Assembly: GCF_001512305.1 (NCBI RefSeq) | Contig: NZ_LNUT01000005.1 | Span: 1,399,774 to 1,463,773 of the forward strand | DNA length: 64,000 nt | Direction: 5' to 3' | Origin: Arthrobacter sp. EPSL27 | GTDB lineage: Bacteria > Actinomycetota > Actinomycetes > Actinomycetales > Micrococcaceae | Part shown: positions 58,353 through 64,000 of the stretch, in pieces | Position numbering within the stretch: position 1 is the stretch's first letter | Layout of the letters: every line of letters starts with the position of its first letter | Made by a program: the position numbers and the translations under genes | Notes under the pieces: generated by a model | What the model saw: only the letters and a program-made list of their open reading frames with translations | Told to the model about the DNA's origin: nothing | Database searches by the model: none

Positions 58353-60272
58353 CTAGCCCGCGTGGTCCTGGAGCTCGGCGGCGCGGTGGCCGGTGCGCAG
58401 CAGGGGTGCGAAGAACGCGGCGAGCTCGGCCGTGGCCGTCAGGGGCAGGACGTTGGCCACGTACTGGTCCGGGCGCACCACCACCACCGCGCCGCCGCGG
58501 TCGATGCCGCGCAGCTCGAAGATGTCTGCCGCCGGATCGGTGGCGTAGACCTTCTCCAGGTAGTTGAGCTGGAACGGCCCCACCTGCGGCTTGAAGACCT
58601 CCGGCACGGCCCCGATGTCGAGGGACGCGTGGTCCTGCTGGTAGATGACCTTCACGTCGAACCAGGCGTCGGCGTCGGCACCCTCGGGGGTGGCGGCGAG
58701 CGGCGAGTCCGGCGCGCCGGCAAGCCACTCGGCGAATTCGGCGGCCGGCGACGGCGCACCGGCAGCGGCTGCGTCGGCGAAGACGTAGATCCGCCAACGC
58801 CCGTCGGCCATGGCCTGGTGGCCCAGCTGCAACGGGTTGGTGTCGCAGACCCGCACCACGGGGGCGGACTTGAAGCGCTTGCCGATGGGGAATCCGGCGG
58901 CCAGGTCCTGGTGCGCCGGCTCGGCGACCAGCATGGAGGGGGCGTACTGGGTCATGAAGCCGGCAGGGAACTCTGCGGTGCTGGTGTAGAAATCCTCGAG
59001 CTCGGAGGGGCTGTTGAACTCCTCGGGCTTCTTCGCCATCAGCGTCGACCACTCTTTGTCGAAGTCGATGAGGTTCTTGGCGATGACCTGGCGTTCCGCC
59101 GAGTAGGTGGCCAGCAGGCTCTCCGGGCTGCGGCCCTCCAGCACATGGCCCAGCTTCCAGCCCAGGTTGAAGCCGTCCTGCATCGAGACGTTCATGCCCT
59201 GGCCGGCCTTGGCGCTGTGCGTGTGGCAGGCGTCGCCGGTGATGAACACCCGCGGGGTGCGGGTGCCGCGCTCCTCCGGCAGGACGTCGTCGAACCGGTC
59301 GGTGAGGCGGTGGCCCACCTCGTACACGCTGTGCCAGGCGACGTTCCGCACATCGAGCGTGTAGGGGTGCATGATCGCGTTCGCCTTGGCGATGATCTGC
59401 TCGATGGTGGTGCTGCGCACGGCGCCGGCGTCGCCCGGTGCCACCTCGCCGAGGTCCACGTACATCCGGAAGAGGTGGCCGCCCTCCCGCGGGATCAGCA
59501 GGATGCTGCCGCCGGAACCGGACTGGATGGCGCACTTGGTGCGGATGTCGGGGAAGTCGGTGTTGGCCAGGACGTCCATGACGCCCCAGGCGTGGTTGGC
59601 CTGGTCGCCGGCCAACGTGCAGCCGATCGACTCGCGCACCTTGCTCCGGGCGCCGTCCGCGCCCACCACGTACTTCGCCTTGACGGTGACCTCCCGGCCT
59701 TCGTCCGGGCCGGACGTGCGCAGCAGGGTCACGGTGACGGGGTAGTCCCCCTCGCCGGTGACCTCCAGGCCGCGGAACTCATAGCCGTAGTCCGGCGCCA
59801 TCCGGGCCGGCGAGTTCGCCATGAACTCGCCGAAATAGTCCAGGACCCGGGCCTGGTTCACGATCAGGTGCGGGAACTCGGAGATGCCGGCGGGGTCGTC
59901 CACGGCGCGGGCGGCGCGGACAATCCGGGAGTGGTCCGCGGGGTCCGGCTTCCAGAAGGCCATCTCGGTGATGCGGTAGGCCTCGGCGATGATCCGCTCG
60001 GCGAAGCCGAATGCCTGGAAGGTCTCGACGCTCCGGGCCTGGATGCCGTCGGCCTGGCCGATGGCCAGCCTGCCGCCGCGGCGCTCCACGATCCGCGTGG
60101 TGACGCCCGGGAACTGGGACAGCTGCGCCGCCGTGAGCATGCCCGCCGGCCCGGTGCCAACAATGAGCACGTCCACGTCGTCGGGGAGCTGCGCGGGACG
60201 GTTGATGCCGACGCCGGCGGCCGGCTGGACTCGCGGGTCACCGGATACGTAACCGTGGTGGTGGAAATGCAA
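58353..60272 (-). CDS. FAD-dependent aromatic hydroxylase (phenol 2-monooxygenase / 3-hydroxybenzoate 4-hydroxylase type)
   Basis: A 639-residue flavoprotein monooxygenase. The FAD motif GTGPAGMLTA is near residue 40, the DG motif YVVGADGARSKVRESIG in the middle, and GDACHTHSAKAGQGMNVSMQDGFNLGWKL near residue 355 (GD and active-site motif). The C-terminal 200 residues are a thioredoxin-like phenol-hydroxylase dimerisation domain. Unusual is the His-rich start MHFHHHGYVS. Close relatives act on phenol, 3-hydroxybenzoate or related phenols; the neighbours suggest 4-hydroxyphenylacetate or a like phenol. Start ATG 60272; the TATAAT -10 (60365-60360) lies upstream with operator boxes. Confidence 0.88.
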   Translation of the reverse strand: MHFHHHGYVSGDPRVQPAAGVGINRPAQLPDDVDVLIVGTGPAGMLTAAQLSQFPGVTTRIVERRGGRLAIGQADGIQARSVETFQAFGFAERIIAEAYRITEMAFWKPDPADHSRIVRAARAVDDPAGISEFPHLIVNQARVLDYFGEFMANSPARMAPDYGYEFRGLEVTGEGDYPVTVTLLRTSGPDEGREVTVKAKYVVGADGARSKVRESIGCTLAGDQANHAWGVMDVLANTDFPDIRTKCAIQSGSGGSILLIPREGGHLFRMYVDLGEVAPGDAGAVRSTTIEQIIAKANAIMHPYTLDVRNVAWHSVYEVGHRLTDRFDDVLPEERGTRTPRVFITGDACHTHSAKAGQGMNVSMQDGFNLGWKLGHVLEGRSPESLLATYSAERQVIAKNLIDFDKEWSTLMAKKPEEFNSPSELEDFYTSTAEFPAGFMTQYAPSMLVAEPAHQDLAAGFPIGKRFKSAPVVRVCDTNPLQLGHQAMADGRWRIYVFADAAAAGAPSPAAEFAEWLAGAPDSPLAATPEGADADAWFDVKVIYQQDHASLDIGAVPEVFKPQVGPFQLNYLEKVYATDPAADIFELRGIDRGGAVVVVRPDQYVANVLPLTATAELAAFFAPLLRTGHRAAELQDHAG

Positions 60273-60334
60273 GGGCTTTCCTCACTTCGTTGTGGGCGGC
60301 CTGAGGCCGGAGCTGTGGTCTTGGGTCCAACTGT

Positions 60335-60369
60335 GTTCGATAATGGAACAGGACGTTCGATTATAGAAA
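60335..60369. promoter_or_regulatory. Tandem IclR-like operator boxes and -10 box of the hydroxylase gene
   Basis: GTTCGATAATGGAAC (60335-60349) and GTTCGATTATAGAAA (60355-60369) repeat with a 20-bp period. The pattern GTTCGATwATrGAAm is similar to sites of IclR-type regulators of aromatic catabolism. The second box contains TATAAT on the minus strand (60365-60360), the -10 of the hydroxylase promoter. No IclR gene lies in the window. Confidence 0.65.
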
Positions 60370-60458
60370 TGCTGCGCTGTCCAAAAACTGTACGGCAGAT
60401 ATGACGCAGGTTACAAGCGGTGCCGGCTAGCAGCCGCTCGTACTGCCGGGAGCAGGGG

Positions 60459-60512
60459 TTGACGCGCCCCGCACTCACGGGCCATAGTCTTCGTATACGA
60501 TTTCGTACTCGA
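60459..60512 (+). promoter_or_regulatory. Promoter and tandem operator of the FAH-RraA gene
   Basis: TTGACG (60459-60464), 18-base spacer and CATAGT (60483-60488) form a promoter. Directly downstream, TTCGTATACGA (60490-60500) and TTCGTACTCGA (60502-60512) repeat with a 12-bp step; TCGTATACGA (60491-60500) is a perfect 10-bp palindrome. The GntR protein encoded at 62027 is the natural candidate to bind here and repress. Confidence 0.65.
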
Positions 60513-60525
60513 TGAGGAGTAGCTC

Positions 60526-62034
60526 TTGGAACACGTCACCGACCGCACTCTGGCCGCGGCCCGCAAAGTCATCGCGGTGCACATCAACTACCCCAGCCGT
60601 GCGGCGCAGCGCGGGCGCACCCCGGAGCAGCCCTCGTACTTCCTGAAGCCATCCTCCTCCCTGGCCACCGGCTCGGCTACAGCTCCGTCCTCCGTGGAAC
60701 GCCCGGCCGGCTGCGAACTCCTCGGCTATGAGGGCGAGATCGCCCTCATCATCGGCAAACCCGCCCGCCGGGTGGGCATCGACGACGCCTGGAGCCACGT
60801 CGAATGGGTCACCGCCAGCAACGACCTCGGCGTGTACGACCTCCGCTACGCGGACAAGGGCTCCAACCTGCGCTCCAAAGGCGGCGACGGCTTCACCCCG
60901 GTAGGCCCCGGACTCATCGCCGCGGACACCGTGGACCCCGCCAGGCTCCGGATCCGCACCTGGCACAACCAGGAACTGGTCCAGGACGACACCACCGAGG
61001 ACCTGCTCTTCCCGTTCGCCCGGCTCATCGCGGACCTCTCGCAGCTGCTCACCCTCGAGGAGGGGGACATCATCCTCACCGGCACGCCCGCCGGCGCCTC
61101 CGTGGCCGCGCCGGGCGACGTCGTCGAGGTGGAAGTCAGCACGACGCCGGACGCCGCGGGCGGCGCGCCGCTCACCACCGGCCGGCTGGTCACCACCGTC
61201 ACGGAAGGCACGACGGCGTTCGCGGACTTCGGCGCCGGGCCCAAGACCGACGACCTGCAGCGGGAAGAGGCCTACGGTTCCCGGGAAGCGGCGGGCCTCC
61301 CGGCGGACTCGACCGCCGCCGTCGGGCCTGCCCTCTCCCCTGCACTGAAGGCGAAGCTGGAAAGCGTCTGCACCGCCACACTCTCCTCCCAGCTGCGCAA
61401 GCGGGGCCTGAACAACGTCAGCATCGACGGCCTCAGCTCCACCCGCCCGGACAAACGCATCGTGGGCCTGGCCCGGACCCTGCGCTACGTGCCCAACCGC
61501 GAGGACCTCTTCAAGACCCACGGCGGCGGCTTCAACGCGCAGAAGAAGGCGATCGATTCCGTCAACGAGGGCGAGATCCTGGTCATGGAGGCCCGCGGCG
61601 AAAAGGGCACCGGCACCATCGGCGACATCCTGGCTCTCCGGGCGCAGGTCCGTGGCGCCGCCGCTGTCATCACCGACGGCGGCGTGCGCGACTTCGCCGC
61701 CGTGGCCGCGATGGACATGCCCACCTACTACGCCAATCCGCACCCGGCCGTCCTGGGCCGCCGGCACATCCCGTGGGACACGGACATCACCATCGCCTGC
61801 GGCGGCACCACCGTGCAGCCCGGGGACATCATCGTGGCGGATTCCGACGGCATCCTGGTCATCCCCCCGGCCCTCGCGGAAGAGCTCGCGGACGATTCCA
61901 TCGCGCAGGAACGCGAAGAGACCTTCATCGCCGAGATGGTGCAGCAGGGGCACAGCGTGGACGGCCTCTACCCGCTGAACGCCGCATGGCGCACCAAGTA
62001 CGAAGAGTGGGAAGCTGCTAAATCCCATGGCTGA
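60526..62034 (+). CDS. Fused FAH-family (HpaG-like) and RraA-like enzyme
   Basis: A 502-residue two-domain protein. Residues 15-235 are a fumarylacetoacetate hydrolase fold (GYEGEIALIIGKPARRVG metal glutamates; SKGGDGFTPVGPGLI; LEEGDIILTGTPAGAS), like HpaG/HpcE, which isomerise and decarboxylate in the homoprotocatechuate pathway. Residues 290-480 are RraA/HMG-aldolase-like (GTIGDILALRAQVRGAAAVI, DGGVRDFAAV, DIIVADSDGILVIPPALAEE). The TTG 60526 start has GAGGAG at 60514. Chain order suggests consecutive steps: tautomerase/decarboxylase, then aldolase or decarboxylase. An extra insert (KPSSSLATGSATAPSSVERP) precedes the FAH core. Confidence 0.88.
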   Translation: MEHVTDRTLAAARKVIAVHINYPSRAAQRGRTPEQPSYFLKPSSSLATGSATAPSSVERPAGCELLGYEGEIALIIGKPARRVGIDDAWSHVEWVTASNDLGVYDLRYADKGSNLRSKGGDGFTPVGPGLIAADTVDPARLRIRTWHNQELVQDDTTEDLLFPFARLIADLSQLLTLEEGDIILTGTPAGASVAAPGDVVEVEVSTTPDAAGGAPLTTGRLVTTVTEGTTAFADFGAGPKTDDLQREEAYGSREAAGLPADSTAAVGPALSPALKAKLESVCTATLSSQLRKRGLNNVSIDGLSSTRPDKRIVGLARTLRYVPNREDLFKTHGGGFNAQKKAIDSVNEGEILVMEARGEKGTGTIGDILALRAQVRGAAAVITDGGVRDFAAVAAMDMPTYYANPHPAVLGRRHIPWDTDITIACGGTTVQPGDIIVADSDGILVIPPALAEELADDSIAQEREETFIAEMVQQGHSVDGLYPLNAAWRTKYEEWEAAKSHG

Positions 62035-62695
62035 GACAGCAGCAGCCGCGCGTCCGGCCAGCAAGTCCGAGCAGGCCTATGCCGCCGTCAAGGCACGCAT
62101 TGTGGACGGGACCTACTCCCCCGGCTACCGGCTGGTGCTGGCGAAAATCGCCGAGGACCTGGGCGTCAGCGTGGTGCCGGTCCGCGAAGCCATCCGCCGG
62201 CTCGAAGCCGAGGGGCTGGTCACGTTCGAGCGGAACATCGGCGCCACCGTCGCCGGCATCGACCCCACCGAATACCTGTACACCATGCAGACCCTGAGCA
62301 TCATCGAAGGCGCTGCGACGGCCCTGTCGGCTCCGCTGGTCGGGGCAGCGGACATTGCCCGTGCCCGCGCCGTCAACGCCGAGATGCGCAACTGCCTGGA
62401 GCACTTCGACCCCGTGCGGTTCACTGCCCTGAACCAGGACTTCCACAGCATCCTCTTCGAACACTGCCCCAACCCGCACATCCTGGACCTCGTCCACCGG
62501 GGCTGGAACCGGCTGGCCGCGCTGCGGTCCTCCACGTTCCGCTTCGTCCCGGGCCGCGCCCACCAGTCCGTCGACGAACACGAGGCGCTCTTGGGCCTCA
62601 TCGAAACCGGCGCCGGCGCGGACGCCATCGAGAAAGCCGCGCGCCTGCACCGGTCCGCCACCCTGGACGCTTACCTCGCCCAAAGCCACAGTTAG
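62027..62695 (+). CDS. GntR-family transcriptional regulator (FCD type)
   Basis: A 222-residue regulator. The winged helix covers residues 15-80 (AYAAVKARIVDGTYSPGYRL, LAKIAEDLGVSVVPVREAIR, RLEAEGLV), and the rest is the FCD ligand domain with a probable metal site (D/H residues in DFHSILFEHC and EHEALLG). The ATG overlaps the end of the FAH-RraA gene by 8 bases, so both are co-translated. It probably represses its own operon through the tandem repeat at 60490-60512; the effector would be an aromatic ring-cleavage intermediate. Confidence 0.87.
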   Translation: MAETAAAARPASKSEQAYAAVKARIVDGTYSPGYRLVLAKIAEDLGVSVVPVREAIRRLEAEGLVTFERNIGATVAGIDPTEYLYTMQTLSIIEGAATALSAPLVGAADIARARAVNAEMRNCLEHFDPVRFTALNQDFHSILFEHCPNPHILDLVHRGWNRLAALRSSTFRFVPGRAHQSVDEHEALLGLIETGAGADAIEKAARLHRSATLDAYLAQSHS

Positions 62696-62707
62696 GAAGA
62701 CACAACA

Positions 62708-64000
62708 ATGACGTTCCCTGCCTCAGAAACCGCCACCCACTACGTCCCCCAGGACCTGCCCACCCACATCCAGCACTACATCAACGGGAAGTTCGTTGAC
62801 TCCGTTGGCGGCAAGACCTTCGATGTCCTCGATCCGGTGTCCAACACCAACTACGCCACGGCCGCCGCCGGGCAGAAGGAAGACATCGACCTCGCCGTCG
62901 CCGCCGCCTGCGAGGCGTTCACCAACGGCCCCTGGCCGAAGATGAAGCCCCGCGAGCGTGCCCGCGTCCTGAACAGGATCGCCGACGCCGTCGAAGCCCA
63001 GGAGGCCCGCCTCGCCGAACTGGAGACCTTCGACACCGGGCTGCCCATCACCCAGGCCAAGGGCCAGGCCCTGCGCGCGGCCGAGAACTTCCGCTTCTTC
63101 GCCGACCTGATCGTGGCCCAGTTCGACGACGCCATGAAGGTCCCCGGCTCCCAGATCAACTACGTCAACCGCAAGCCGATCGGCGTCGCGGGCCTCATCA
63201 CGCCGTGGAACACCCCGTTCATGCTCGAGTCCTGGAAGCTGGCCCCGGCGCTGGCCACCGGCAACACGGTGGTGCTCAAGCCGGCGGAATTCACCCCGCT
63301 GTCGGCCTCGCTGTGGGCGCAGATCTTCAAGGATGCGGGCCTGCCCGACGGCGTGTTCAACCTGGTCAACGGCCTGGGCGAGGAAGCCGGCGACGCGCTG
63401 GTGAAGCACCCGGATGTCCCGCTGATCTCCTTCACCGGCGAGACCACCACCGGCCAGACGATCTTCCGCAACGCCGCCGCCAACCTCAAGGGCCTGTCCA
63501 TGGAGCTCGGCGGCAAGTCCCCCTGCGTTGTGTTCGCCGACGCCGACCTCGACGCCGCGATCGACTCCGCCCTGTTCGGGGTCTTCTCGCTCAACGGTGA
63601 GCGTTGCACCGCCGGCTCCCGGATCCTGGTGGAACGCGCCGTGTACGAGGAATTCTGCGAGAAGTACGCCGCCCGTGCCAAGGACATCGTGGTCGGCGAC
63701 CCGCACGACCCCAAGACCGAGGTGGGCGCCCTGGTCCACCCGGAGCACTACGCCAAGGTGGCCTCCTACGTGGAGATCGGCAAGTCCGAGGGCCGGCTGC
63801 TGGCCGGCGGCGGACGGCCTGACCACCTTCCGGAGGGCAACTACATCGCCCCGACCGTGTTTGCCGACGTCGCCCCGGACGCCCGGATCTTCCAGGAGGA
63901 GATCTTCGGCCCGGTGGTCGCCATCACCCCGTTCGACTCCGACGACGAGGCCCTCGCCCTGGCGAACAACACCAAGTACGGCCTTGCCGCCTACATCTGG
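62708..64000 (+). CDS. hpaE: 5-carboxymethyl-2-hydroxymuconate semialdehyde dehydrogenase (HpaE-like), N-terminal part
   Basis: An aldehyde dehydrogenase cut off by the window end after 431 codons. It begins ATG 62708 (TFPASETATHYVPQDLPTHI QHYING). The catalytic residues are visible: Asn in ITPWNTPFMLESWKLAP, Glu266 in MELGGKSP and Cys300 in LNGERCTAGSR. The TPWNTPFMLESWKLAPALATG and NGERCTAGSR patterns are those of HpaE/HpcC, which oxidise the ring-cleavage semialdehyde of homoprotocatechuate. It follows the GntR gene by 12 bases. The order with the FAH-RraA gene supports a 4-hydroxyphenylacetate meta-cleavage operon that continues beyond the window. Confidence 0.9.
   Translation, partial: MTFPASETATHYVPQDLPTHIQHYINGKFVDSVGGKTFDVLDPVSNTNYATAAAGQKEDIDLAVAAACEAFTNGPWPKMKPRERARVLNRIADAVEAQEARLAELETFDTGLPITQAKGQALRAAENFRFFADLIVAQFDDAMKVPGSQINYVNRKPIGVAGLITPWNTPFMLESWKLAPALATGNTVVLKPAEFTPLSASLWAQIFKDAGLPDGVFNLVNGLGEEAGDALVKHPDVPLISFTGETTTGQTIFRNAAANLKGLSMELGGKSPCVVFADADLDAAIDSALFGVFSLNGERCTAGSRILVERAVYEEFCEKYAARAKDIVVGDPHDPKTEVGALVHPEHYAKVASYVEIGKSEGRLLAGGGRPDHLPEGNYIAPTVFADVAPDARIFQEEIFGPVVAITPFDSDDEALALANNTKYGLAAYIW

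Noticed and set aside
58182..60404. Long plus-strand open frame of about 740 codons
   Set aside because: It lies antisense to the flavoprotein hydroxylase, has no recognisable domain, and follows from the high GC of the third codon position.
1..64000. CRISPR arrays, tRNA or rRNA genes, phage genes and complete insertion sequences
   Set aside because: No regularly spaced direct repeats with unique spacers, no cloverleaf or rRNA segments and no transposase or integrase motif were seen; the 19-bp tandem repeat has no spacers.

Overview
The window is a gap-free, high-GC chromosomal segment with strong G/C third-codon bias, actinobacterial lipoproteins, many short or absent leaders, and gene content typical of soil Micrococcaceae. 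It looks like Arthrobacter, Pseudarthrobacter or a close relative; the genus is an inference from the copper amine oxidase, the small basic protein and general style. No rRNA, tRNA, CRISPR array, phage or intact insertion sequence was seen. The first and last genes are cut by the window edges.

Layout. 1-4621: end of a LacI regulator, an MFS carrier, an SDR dehydrogenase, a beta-keto acid cleavage enzyme and a glycerate kinase, forming one catabolic operon of unknown substrate. 4600-5130: a repeat-rich scar holding a GMC oxidoreductase remnant. 5276-10064: an AhpD-like protein, a PRISE-like reductase and the molybdate operon mop regulator-modABC. 10235-16005: a flavoprotein, a membrane exporter, a DUF4031-HD fusion, a ribbon-helix-helix/VOC pair, an AHSA1 protein, YccF and small membrane proteins. 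16065-19420: two CrcB fluoride channel subunits, then a formamide channel-FmdB-formamidase operon ending in a very strong terminator. 19490-28492: YceI, a luciferase-like oxidoreductase, TrpF, HutD, a potABCD-type polyamine ABC transporter, and a divergent GntR regulator followed by a frameshifted cache-domain gene. 28607-29351: a guanidine-III riboswitch in front of a pair of SMR exporters. 29510-43468: an aldo/keto reductase, an MBL hydrolase, a DEAD-box helicase, methyltransferases, permeases, L-2-hydroxyglutarate oxidase, TrmB and a DUF1206 protein that seems to start at ATC. 43514-45439: a SigK/RskA-type sigma/anti-sigma pair divergent from a lipoprotein gene, with matching promoter motifs facing both ways. 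45471-50730: DMP19, a small basic protein, DUF3846 and a SWIM-SNF2 helicase.

50748-64000 reads as one aromatic amine to hydroxyphenylacetate district. A copper/TPQ amine oxidase with a divergent TetR regulator, a FeaR-like AraC regulator, an amine/amino acid permease and an aldehyde dehydrogenase would turn phenylethylamine or tyramine into (hydroxy)phenylacetate. A flavoprotein aromatic hydroxylase, a fused FAH-RraA enzyme, a GntR repressor and an HpaE-type dehydrogenase would continue through the homoprotocatechuate meta pathway. Tandem operator-like boxes lie in both halves of the divergent control region at 60273-60525.

The strongest non-coding observations are the guanidine-III riboswitch, the paired sigma promoters, the operator-in-promoter of the tiny RHH gene, a 4 x 19-bp tandem repeat at 58244-58319, a GGACATG repeat cluster at 4604-4787 and a 56-bp near-palindrome at 34779-34834.
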